Translations under genes and position numbers: made by a program
Shown here: positions 1 through 8,046 of the stretch, one piece after another
Layout of the letters: every line of letters begins with the position of its first letter
Numbering within the stretch: position 1 is the first letter of the stretch
The notes under the pieces: model-generated
Database searches by the model: none
The model's input: the letters and a program-made list of their open reading frames with translations, nothing else
What the model was told of the DNA's origin: nothing
From: an uncultured Verrucomicrobia subdivision 3 bacterium
Lineage (GTDB): Bacteria; Verrucomicrobiota; Verrucomicrobiia; Limisphaerales; UBA11358
DNA: 64,000 bases
Assembly (NCBI GenBank): GCA_903835255.1
Contig: CAILMI010000052.1
Coordinates: 1-64,000, forward strand
Reading direction: 5' to 3'

Positions 1-1
1 C

Positions 2-193
2 ATCGGCCTCCTGCTCTGCCGGGGGAAAAACAAACTGGTGGTTGAGTATGCGCTCAGCGGTTTGGACCAATCCATCGCCGTCGCCGACTGGAAGAAGCAA
101 ATCACCGAGACCCTGCCCGCCGAGTTCCAAGGCAGCCTGCCGACCATCGCGGAGATTGAGGCGGAACTCGGAAGAGTGAAAAGTGAAGAGTGA
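2..193 (+). CDS. YhcG/DUF1016 family PDDEXK nuclease, C-terminal fragment (5' end outside window)
   Basis: Frame 2 reads IGLLLCRGKNKLVVEYALSGLDQSIAVADWKKQITETLPAEFQGSLPTIAEIEAELGRVKSEE*, the typical C-terminus of DUF1016 proteins. Confidence 0.8.
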   Translation: MGLLLCRGKNKLVVEYALSGLDQSIAVADWKKQITETLPAEFQGSLPTIAEIEAELGRVKSEE

Positions 194-196
194 AAT

Positions 197-535
197 ATGA
201 ATGAGCCCAGAGACATCCAGCAACGCACGTTCGAGTTCGCCACTCGGTTGGTGAGGCTTTGTCGTGCTTTGGACGAGGCACCGGGCGTGTCACGGACGCT
301 TGCCAATCAACTATTACGCTCGGGAACATCGGTTGGTGCCAATGTTGAAGAGGCTCACGGTAGCCAGAGCAAGCCCGACTTCATCGCCAAAATGTCGATT
401 GCGAACAAAGAGGCTCGGGAGAAGGGGAAAGAACGCGAGGCCATCCGGCGGCTGAACCCGGCCATTCCTGAGGAGGCACGGGCAACTATTAAGCGTTACT
501 TACGAGTTCGATTGGAGAGGAGGCTGAACCCATGA
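197..535 (+). pseudogene. Four-helix-bundle (S23 / 23S rRNA intervening-sequence) protein, chimeric: 3' part interrupted by an hsdR-like segment
   Basis: N-terminus FEFATRLVRLCRALDE...LLRSGTSVGANVEEAHGSQSKPDFIAKMSIANKEARE is S23-like. It then switches to REAIRRLNPAIPEEAR, the HsdR-like sequence also encoded at 1766-1788 and 3472-3504. Confidence 0.65.
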
Positions 536-1571
536 GCACTGATTCAGAAACGCCAGCACCGGGCGGCCAGTTCCTCGTTTACCAAACGGAGGATGGGAAG
601 CTGAAGATCGACGTGCGTTTTGAGGGCGAGACCGTTTGGCTGACGCAGCAGCACATGGCGGAGCTGTTTCAGACCACCAAGCAGAACGTCGGGCAGCATC
701 TGAAGAGCATTTTTGCCGAGGGGGAATTGGTGCAGGATTCAGTGGTAAAGGATTCCTTTACAACTGCCGCCGACGGGAAGAACTACGCGACCCGTTTCTA
801 CAATCTCGATGCCATCATTTCGGTGGGCTACCGGGTGAAAAGCGCGGTGGCCACCCGTTTCCGCATTTGGGCCACCCGGCTGCTGCGGGAATACATCGTG
901 AAGGGATTCCTGCTCGATGACGAGCGACTGAAGAATCCGGATCAGCCCTTTGATTACTTCGATGAGTTGATGCGGCGGATTCAGGACATCCGCACGTCGG
1001 AGCGGCGCTTCTACCAGAAAATCACGGACATCTACGCGACGAGCATTGATTACGACCCCACGCAGGAGGTGAGCCTGCTGTTTTTCAAGACGGTGCAGAA
1101 CAAGGTGCTTGGGCCATCACCGGGCAGACGGCGGCGGAGATCGTTCACGGTCGGGTGGATGCGTCGAAGCCCAACCTCGGTCTGACGAACTGGCGGGGTG
1201 CCGTGATCCGCAAGCAGGATGTCGCCATCGCCAAGAACTACCTCAGCGAGCCGGAGTTGGAGGCGCTGAACAACCTCGTGGAGCAATACCTGATCTTCGC
1301 CCAGGGCCAGGCGATGCGGCGGGTGCCGATGCACATGGCGGACTGGATCGAGAAGTTGAATGGGTTTCTGACCTTGAACGACCGCGACATCCTCACCCAT
1401 GCCGGGCTTATTTCGCACGAAATGGCCCAGGCCAAGGCCGAGTTGGAATACGACAAATTCAAGGCCCTCACCGCCAGTGCCCCTCGCACCGTGGATGCCG
1501 ATTTTGAGCAGGCCACGAAGGATTTGAAGAAGCTGCCAAAGCCGAAGAAACCCAAGCCACCGAAGACATGA
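532..1571 (+). pseudogene. rhuM: RhuM family protein, frameshifted near 1109
   Basis: ORF 532-1185 (WLTQQHMAELFQTTKQNVGQHLKSIFAEGEL...) continues in another frame as AITGQTAAEIVHGRVDASKPNLGLTNWRG... to 1571. One missing base near 'aaggtgcttgggcc' restores the frame. Confidence 0.8.
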
Positions 1572-1641
1572 GCCTCAACGAATCCATCGTCGAAGACGCC
1601 GCCCTCGAATGGTTCGGGGAGCTGGGCTATGCGGTCGGGCA

Positions 1642-1677
1642 CCTGCCTGCGCCGCGTTCCGCGACGCGGCAGGCAGG
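1642..1677. repeat. Palindromic element P1 (copy A), in frame within hsdR fragment
   Basis: CCTGCCTGCGCCGCG-TTCCGCGA-CGCGGCAGGCAGG inverted repeat. Confidence 0.75.
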
Positions 1678-1698
1678 CAGGGGTGAACCGGCGGCGGA

Positions 1699-1729
1699 GT
1701 CTGCCTGTGCGTCGCCCGCAGACAGGCGG
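1699..1729. repeat. Palindromic element P2 (copy A), in frame within hsdR fragment
   Basis: GTCTGCCTGTGCGTCGCCCGCAGACAGGCGG; arms GTCTGC/GCAGAC and GCCTGT/ACAGGC. Confidence 0.6.
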
Positions 1730-1839
1730 GATTCGTTTTCTGAGGTGGTGCTGGTGGGGCGCTTGCGCGAGGCCATCCGGCGGCTGAATCGTTCGATCTG
1801 GGACCTGGCATCTGGGGAGACTTGGCGCAAATGCCAGGG

Positions 1840-1915
1840 AACTACTAAAATTAAATTAATTAGTATTTGATTGCCAATTACTAAAAAACTACTAACTTTT
1901 TACTTATTAGTAGTT
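1840..1915. promoter_or_regulatory. Cluster of CTACTAA/TTAGTA(G) half-sites upstream of fic (putative operator)
   Basis: AACTACTAA at 1840 and 1887, TTAGTA at 1860, ATTACTAA near 1877, TTAGTAGTT at 1907-1915. Arms 1887-1895 and 1907-1915 form a perfect inverted repeat. Confidence 0.5.
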
Positions 1916-1930
1916 GGTGAACACTGAGCC

Positions 1931-3277
1931 ATGAAAATTCCCCAGACACCACCGCGCCTGAACGACCTGATCTCAGAGGTGAAATCATCGAAGCGCTTGA
2001 TGGAGTTGTTCTCGCAAAAGGGACAGGCCAGAACCCAGCGGCATTACCTGCACTGGGACAAACTCAGGCGTTACAGCCCACCCGAGGGGATGAGTCATCG
2101 GGAATGGTGGATGATTCTCAAGCTATCGCGGACGGAGTCCTTGAAGCCCATCGGCCTGAAAGACAAATCGGGGCAAGCCTTTCAGTTCTCGGTGCCCGCG
2201 CTGGTGCAGGAGGAGCTCCATCAGATTGATCTGGGAGCGGGGGGGCTGGTGAGCATTCCGGAACCAATCACCAATCCGCAAACACGTGACCGCTATCTGA
2301 TCAGCTCGCTGATGGAAGAGGCCATCACGTCCAGCCAACTGGAAGGAGCGGTGACGACCCGCGAAGTGGCCAAGGAAATGATCCGCTCCGGACGCAAGCC
2401 GCGCGACACGAGCGAGCAGATGATTTTGAACAACTTCATCACCATGCAGAGAATTAGAACCCTGAAAGGCTCTGCGCTAACTCCCGCATTGGTGTTTGAA
2501 ATTCATCGCTTGGTCACGGAAAATACGTTGGAGGATCCCACCGCAGCGGGTCGTTTACGACGCGCTGATGAAAAGCGGGTGGTGGGTGATGATTACGGCG
2601 AGGTGTATCACGTACCTCCGCCCGCTGATGAGTTGGAAGAAAGACTGGCGGCCATGTGTGCTTTTGCAAATGGAGAATCGCCCGACTATTTCATCCATCC
2701 TGCGGTGCGCGCGATCACCTTGCATTTCTGGCTGGCCTACGATCATCCGTTTGTCGATGGCAACGGCAGAACCGCCCGGGCCCTCTTCTACTGGGCCATG
2801 TTGCATCATCACTACTGGCTCTTCGAGTTCATTTCCATCTCCAATATCCTGCGCAAAGCTCCGGTCAAGTATGCGCGCTCCTTTCTCTACACGGAAACAG
2901 ACGACAATGATCTGACCTATTTCCTGATCGCCCAGACGCAAGTCATCCGACGGGCTATCCTCGAACTCCACGCCTACATCGAAAAAAAGACCAAAGAAAT
3001 GCGGGACGTCGAGTCACACATGCGGGCTCTGGATCTTTTCAACCATCGACAGGTCGAGGTGATCCGTCATGCCCTCAAGCATCCCAGTCAGCGCTACACC
3101 TTCGCGAGTCATCAAAAAAGCCACAACATCGCCTATCAGACCGCGCGCACCGATCTGATGAATTTGGAAGAACAGGGGCTGCTTCTATCACGAAAAAAAG
3201 GACGGCAAATGCTGTTCATCGTCCCTGCGGATCTTGGTGACCGACTCATGAAAATGGAAAAAGAAGCGAGATTATGA
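1931..3277 (+). CDS. Fic family protein (putative AMPylase/nucleotidyltransferase) with C-terminal winged-helix-like region
   Basis: Fic motif HPFVDGNGRTAR, preceding inhibitory-like SSQLEG motif; 448 aa intact ORF. Confidence 0.9.
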   Translation: MKIPQTPPRLNDLISEVKSSKRLMELFSQKGQARTQRHYLHWDKLRRYSPPEGMSHREWWMILKLSRTESLKPIGLKDKSGQAFQFSVPALVQEELHQIDLGAGGLVSIPEPITNPQTRDRYLISSLMEEAITSSQLEGAVTTREVAKEMIRSGRKPRDTSEQMILNNFITMQRIRTLKGSALTPALVFEIHRLVTENTLEDPTAAGRLRRADEKRVVGDDYGEVYHVPPPADELEERLAAMCAFANGESPDYFIHPAVRAITLHFWLAYDHPFVDGNGRTARALFYWAMLHHHYWLFEFISISNILRKAPVKYARSFLYTETDDNDLTYFLIAQTQVIRRAILELHAYIEKKTKEMRDVESHMRALDLFNHRQVEVIRHALKHPSQRYTFASHQKSHNIAYQTARTDLMNLEEQGLLLSRKKGRQMLFIVPADLGDRLMKMEKEARL

Positions 3278-3347
3278 GCCTCAACGAATCCATCGTCGAA
3301 GACGCCGCCCTCGAATGGTTCGGGGAGCTGGGCTATGCGGTCGGGCA

Positions 3348-3383
3348 CCTGCCTGCGCCGCGTTCCGCGACGCGGCAGGCAGG
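3348..3383. repeat. Palindromic element P1 (copy B)
   Basis: Same CCTGCCTGCGCCGCG...CGCGGCAGGCAGG as at 1642-1677. Confidence 0.75.
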
Positions 3384-3404
3384 CGGGGGTGAACCGGCGG
3401 CGGA

Positions 3405-3435
3405 GTCTGCCTGTGCGTCGCCCGCAGACAGGCGG
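3405..3435. repeat. Palindromic element P2 (copy B)
   Basis: Same sequence as at 1699-1729. Confidence 0.6.
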
Positions 3436-3644
3436 GATTCGTTTGGCGAGGTGGTGCTGGTGGGGCGCTTGCGCGAGGCCATCCGGCGGCTGAACCCGGC
3501 CATTACCTCGGCCTCGCCGATCAGCTCAAGAAGGCGCTCATCACCTACACCGAGAGCGGCGGCCAGGGCAATCCGACCTTCGACACCGCCCAAGCCATCG
3601 CCGTGATGCTGGAGAAGCACGGCATCGCCTGCGATATGATGCAT

Positions 3645-3929
3645 CAGCCTGCGCCGTTGCCGGAAAGTCCATTCTACGTTTATGCGATCCTGTGCGACGA
3701 CGACAGTGTCTACATTGGGCAAACGGAAGACCTGTTGAAAAGATGGGGAGAGCATCGTCGCGGCACAGGTGCTGAATGGACGAAGAAGCATCCTCCAGTT
3801 CGGATCGCGCACTACGAACTCGCGGCGACTCGCGAGGAAGCGGTGACGATGGAGAAGGAGTGGAAGACGGGATTCGGTCGGAAGAGAATTAAGCGACTGA
3901 TCGAGAATGGAACGGCGCGGCAGGCAGGC
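3645..3929 (+). mobile_element. GIY-YIG endonuclease module inserted in frame (285 bp = 95 codons) in hsdR relic, with palindrome-like ends
   Basis: FYVYAILCDDDSVYIGQTEDLLKRWGEHRRGTGAEWTKKHPPVRIAHYELAATREEAVTMEKEWKTGFGRKRIKRLIENGTARQAG splits HsdR-like CDMMH/GFNWDKW. Left end CAGCCTGCGCCGTTGCC; right end reverse complement GCCTGCCTGCCGCGCCGTTCC. Confidence 0.65.
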
Positions 3930-4301
3930 GGCTTCAACTGGGACAAGTGGACCAGCGGCAAACCTGCCGAACGCCTCGCGCTCATCCCCGCCGGGCAGGA
4001 GCACATCCTGGAACAGGAAGACGGCAAGAAGCGCTGGGTGCAGGTGGTTAACCGAGAGCCGCGCCGCTCCCGGGAGGGTGAGTACAGCTGGAGTGGTCGG
4101 AGTCCCGCATCGTCGTGAGGATTCAGCGGACAGTCGAACCGATGGGGAATGAAGGCGGGGCACTGGGGGGGCGCGTGAAAGAAACAGCAACGGGACTGGA
4201 GAGGGCTAGGGCAACCGGATGTAAACTCCGCCCAAAGTCCCAGGCACTGCAAGGTTCACAGCAACGGCGGGTGCCAGCCCCGCCGTGGAAGCGCCCGCGG
4301 A

Positions 4302-4400
4302 AAGCCGGATGCGGGAAAACCGCCCGTCCGGTTGGATGAGGGGCGGAGCGAGACGCGGCCTTGTGCCTTTCAACCCGTCCGCTCCGCCTGATCTCCTTCC
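4302..4400 (+). mobile_element. Group II intron 3'-end relic (domain V plus domain VI-like hairpin), no reverse transcriptase ORF
   Basis: AAGCCGGATGCGGGAAAACCGCCCGTCCGGTT folds like domain V: AGC triad, 2-nt CC bulge, GAAA-type loop. GGCGGAGCG (4342-4350) pairs with CGCTCCGCC (4380-4388) as a following hairpin. Confidence 0.6.
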
Positions 4401-4453
4401 GCCACGCCACCTTCCGGAGTGGCTTCCGCGCCCCTTTCCCGTCATAGTGGCGC

Positions 4454-5275
4454 ATGCCTGTCATCGACCACCTCTTCTCCATCGGCCGGATTCGCCAGGC
4501 GGTTTGGCGATGCTGGTATCCGTTTCTCACGCGACGACTGCGCCAGGAGTCGGTTTTTTTCCTGAACTACGCCTTTCAGGAAGAGCCGCCGCAGGACCTC
4601 CCGCTGGCGCCTGGCGACGAACCCGACCGCGCCTGTATCCAGCTCTATCACCACGTCGCCACCCAGACGGCATTGCGCGGGAAAACGGTTCTCGAAGTCA
4701 GCTGCGGCCATGGCGGCGGGGCGAGTTATCTGGCCCGCACCCTGCAACCGAAGCGCTACACGGCATTGGACCTCAATCCCGCCGGCATCCGCTTTTGCCA
4801 GGAACAGCATCGGGTGGAAGGGCTGCGCTTTGTGCGCGGCGATGCCCTGCATCTGCCGTTTGAGCCGGACACCTTTGACGCCGTCATCAATGTCGAGGCC
4901 TCGCACTGCTATCGCAGTCTTCCGCGATTTCTATCGGAAGTGGCGCGGGTGTTGCGGCCGGGCGGACATTTCCTCTATGCCGACTTTCGTTTTGCGGACG
5001 GGGTGGCGGAGTGGGAAGGGGCTCTCGGCGCCGCGCCGCTCCAACTCCGGCAGCGGCGGGAGATCAGCGCCGAAGTCCTGCGCGGCATGACCCGGAATTC
5101 CGCGCGTTCCTTGGAGCGGGTCACGCGGCATCTGCCAAAATTCCTGCACCCGCTGGGCGCGGATTTCGCAGGAATCCAAGGGTCCCGGATCTATAATGCC
5201 CTCCAGCGCGGCGCTCTTTCCTATCGCTCCTATTGTTTTGAAAAGCCTGCCGCCCCCGGCACATCGCTGAGTTGA
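4454..5275 (+). CDS. Class I SAM-dependent methyltransferase
   Basis: VLEVSCGHGGGASYLARTLQPKRYTALDLNPAGIRFCQ motif I and downstream MTase motifs. Confidence 0.85.
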   Translation: MPVIDHLFSIGRIRQAVWRCWYPFLTRRLRQESVFFLNYAFQEEPPQDLPLAPGDEPDRACIQLYHHVATQTALRGKTVLEVSCGHGGGASYLARTLQPKRYTALDLNPAGIRFCQEQHRVEGLRFVRGDALHLPFEPDTFDAVINVEASHCYRSLPRFLSEVARVLRPGGHFLYADFRFADGVAEWEGALGAAPLQLRQRREISAEVLRGMTRNSARSLERVTRHLPKFLHPLGADFAGIQGSRIYNALQRGALSYRSYCFEKPAAPGTSLS

Positions 5276-5306
5276 CAGGAGATTTGTTCCAGTGAATCCT
5301 ATCGCC

Positions 5307-5849
5307 ATGAAAATCTTTGCCTGTCTGATCGCACTCGGCCTCCTGACGGCCGGAGCCCGCGCCGATTCCCTCTACGACATCACGGTCAAGGACATCGACG
5401 GAAAAAGCGTCCCGCTGTCTGCCTACAAAGGAAAGGTGCTGCTGATCGTGAATGTGGCTTCGCTTTGCGGCTACACCCCGCAGTATGAAAGCCTCGAGGC
5501 CATCCATCAAAAATACAGGGATCAGGGCTTCACGGTCCTCGGCTTCCCCTGCAACCAGTTTGGCGGGCAGGAGCCCGGCACCGACGCGGAGATCAAACAC
5601 TTCTGCTCCACCCAATACAACGTCACTTTCCCGCTGTTCGACAAGATCGACGTGAACGGCGCGAACCGGCATCCCCTGTATGCGGCGCTGGCGGGCAGCG
5701 CCTCCCCTTTTCCGGGCAACATCCGGTGGAACTTCAACAAATTCCTTGTCGGCAAGGATGGGACCATTTTAAAACGCTTCGATTCCGGGACCCGACCGGA
5801 TTCCTCCGAAATGAAGGCGGCCATCGCCGCCGCCCTCGCGGCAAAATAA
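5307..5849 (+). CDS. Glutathione peroxidase-like (Cys form) with signal peptide
   Basis: VNVASLCGYTPQYESLE...GFPCNQFGGQEPG...IRWNFNKFLV. Confidence 0.92.
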   Translation: MKIFACLIALGLLTAGARADSLYDITVKDIDGKSVPLSAYKGKVLLIVNVASLCGYTPQYESLEAIHQKYRDQGFTVLGFPCNQFGGQEPGTDAEIKHFCSTQYNVTFPLFDKIDVNGANRHPLYAALAGSASPFPGNIRWNFNKFLVGKDGTILKRFDSGTRPDSSEMKAAIAAALAAK

Positions 5850-5950
5850 GACGGATTGGAAGACGGATTGGAAAATCCCCGGCGCCTTGACGCTGACGGA
5901 TAAAAGCGCCAATATGATTTGTCCTTACGCAACTATCCCCCCCCCGAACC

Positions 5951-6334
5951 ATGCCCAAAAAAATAATCATTCAACCGGCAAAATCGCCCGCGGCCGTCGG
6001 ACCCTACAATCACGCTGTCCGCGTCGGCGACCTGCTGTTCTGTGCCGGACAGATCCCCATCCGTCCCGCCGACGGCTCGCTGGTTGCCGGCGACATCAAG
6101 GCCCAAACCGAACAGGTGCTGGAAAACGTCAAAGTCATTCTCGAGGACCAGAACCTCACGTTCGCCAACGTCCTCAAAAGCACGGTGTTCCTGACCGACA
6201 TGGCAAATTTTGCCGACATGAACCAGGTGTACGCGAAGTATTTCACGGAAAATTTCCCGGCGCGCTCCACGGTTCAAGTGGCGGGCTTGCCCAAGGGCGC
6301 GAGCGTGGAGATTGAGGTTGTGGCGCACTTTTAA
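5951..6334 (+). CDS. RidA family protein
   Basis: AAVGPYNHAVRVGDLLFCAGQIPI...FPARSTVQVAGLPKGASVEIEVVAHF. Confidence 0.92.
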   Translation: MPKKIIIQPAKSPAAVGPYNHAVRVGDLLFCAGQIPIRPADGSLVAGDIKAQTEQVLENVKVILEDQNLTFANVLKSTVFLTDMANFADMNQVYAKYFTENFPARSTVQVAGLPKGASVEIEVVAHF

Positions 6335-6354
6335 CCCCTCCCGACCCCGCACCC

Positions 6355-7806
6355 ATGCCACTCGGATTTGAACTGCTCATTGCCGCCGGGGTCGGCGTCG
6401 GCATCGCCCTGCTATGGGGCCGTTACCGCGGCGGCGCGGCGGACCTCTCCCGCCCCCTCGCCGAGCTGGAGCGCTCGCTGACAGACGCCTTTCAAAAGGC
6501 CAACGTGGACATGGCGGCGCGGGTGGAAAAGATGAAGGGCGACCTGCTTCAGGATTTGTCGGGGCAGCTGCAGCGGGGATTGGGCGGCGTGCGCGAGACC
6601 GTGGAACAGCAGCTCGCGCAGGGAAGAAATGAACAGGCCCAGCGGCTGGCCGACGCGGTCCGGTCCCTGGAGCAAAAATTCGAGGCGCTGAAATCCGTCA
6701 CCGAAGCCCGGCTGGAAACCTCCAGCCAGCAGCAGAGCCGGGCGCTGGCTGACTCGCGCACGGACCTGACGGGCACCTTGGACAAAATGACCCTGCAGAT
6801 CGACCAGAAGCTGGACGGACTGAAGGCGGCGGTGGAAGCCAAGCTGCAGCAGATCCAGACGGACAACGCCGCCAAGCTGGAGGAAATGCGGAAAACCGTG
6901 GATGAAAAACTGCAGGGCACCCTGGAGAAACGGCTGGGAGAATCCTTCAAAATGGTCAGCGACCGGCTGGAGCAGGTTCACAAGGGCCTGGGCGAGATGC
7001 AAACGCTGGCCATCGGCGTGGGCGATCTTAAAAAAGTCCTGACCAACGTGAAGACCCGCGGGACTTGGGGCGAAATGCAGCTGGGCAACTTGCTCGACCA
7101 GATCCTGACCCCCGACCAGTTCGAGAAAAATGTCGCCACCAAGGCCGGCAGCGCCGACCGCGTGGAGTTCGCCATCAAGCTGCCCGGACGGGATTTGCCG
7201 GACGGAAAATCGGTGTGGCTGCCGATCGATGCCAAATTTCCGAAGGAGGATTACGAGCGATTGGTGGACGCGGCGGAAAAATCCGACGCGGAGGCGGTCG
7301 AACAGGCGTCTAAACAGCTGGAGGCGCGCGTCCGGGCGGAAGCTGCCGACATTCACAACAAATACATTGATCCCCCGAACACCACGGACTTCGCCATTCT
7401 GTTTTTGCCCACGGAAGGGCTGTACGCTGAGGTCCTGCGCCGGGCCGGCCTCTCCGAATCGCTGCAGCGCGATTTCCGCGTCGTCGTTGCCGGGCCCACC
7501 ACCCTGGCCGCCCTGCTGAACAGCCTGCAGATGGGATTCCGCACCCTGGCCATTGAAAAGCGCTCCAGCGAAGTCTGGGTGGTGCTGGGCGCCATCAAGA
7601 CGGAATTCGGCAAATTCGGCGGCGTCATTGAAAAGGTTCAGAAGAAATTGCAGGAGGCCAGCAATGTGATAGATGACGTGGTGACCCGTAAAAAAGTGAT
7701 GGAACGCAAATTGCGAACCGTTCATGAGCTGCCCGCCGCCGAGGCGACCGCCATCCTGGGCGAATCCCAGGCCCAAGCCGAGGACGCCGAAGAGCCCCTG
7801 TCCTGA
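6355..7806 (+). CDS. rmuC: DNA recombination protein RmuC
   Basis: N-terminal TM, coiled coil, then TRGTWGEMQLGNLLDQIL...FLPTEGLYAEVL RmuC core. Confidence 0.92.
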   Translation: MPLGFELLIAAGVGVGIALLWGRYRGGAADLSRPLAELERSLTDAFQKANVDMAARVEKMKGDLLQDLSGQLQRGLGGVRETVEQQLAQGRNEQAQRLADAVRSLEQKFEALKSVTEARLETSSQQQSRALADSRTDLTGTLDKMTLQIDQKLDGLKAAVEAKLQQIQTDNAAKLEEMRKTVDEKLQGTLEKRLGESFKMVSDRLEQVHKGLGEMQTLAIGVGDLKKVLTNVKTRGTWGEMQLGNLLDQILTPDQFEKNVATKAGSADRVEFAIKLPGRDLPDGKSVWLPIDAKFPKEDYERLVDAAEKSDAEAVEQASKQLEARVRAEAADIHNKYIDPPNTTDFAILFLPTEGLYAEVLRRAGLSESLQRDFRVVVAGPTTLAALLNSLQMGFRTLAIEKRSSEVWVVLGAIKTEFGKFGGVIEKVQKKLQEASNVIDDVVTRKKVMERKLRTVHELPAAEATAILGESQAQAEDAEEPLS

Positions 7807-8046
7807 GCAAGGCCCCCTCAACAAAGTCCGCAGGAACGCAGCTCAGGTTAAACTGAAATTCCAAAACAAAGTCTCGCCAATCGGCAGGGACATCGCTGCC
7901 TATCTCTGCCCGCGCCCCCGCTGGTCAATATCCTTTTTTTGCGGCGGCGCCAAAATCGAGTGGCATTTTTGGGGTTCTTGGGTTCAGATAGGTCTGTCTG
8001 GAGTCGGGCGATGGCCCCGTCTTCTGGGAAAACGACAATACAATCT

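Larger units (their letters stand above)
1568..1788 (+). pseudogene. hsdR: HsdR (type I restriction endonuclease) N-terminal fragment, copy A
   Basis: MSLNESIVEDAALEWFGELGYAVGH...GEPAAE...DSFSEVVLVGRLREAIRRLN; near identical to 3274-3494, then diverges abruptly. Confidence 0.8.
3274..4049 (+). pseudogene. hsdR: HsdR relic, copy B: N-terminus fused by a large internal deletion and frameshift to a C-proximal segment interrupted by a GIY-YIG insertion
   Basis: MSLNESIVEDAALEW...REAIRRLNPAI, then out of frame YLGLADQLKKALITYTESGGQGNPTFDTAQAIAVMLEKHGIACDMMH | insertion | GFNWDKWTSGKPAERLALIPAGQEHILEQEDGKKRWVQVV. Confidence 0.8.

Noticed and set aside
6412-7824. 470-aa minus-strand ORF opposite rmuC
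   Set aside because: Shadow ORF: the plus strand encodes a clear RmuC protein. The minus translation has biased, non-family composition.
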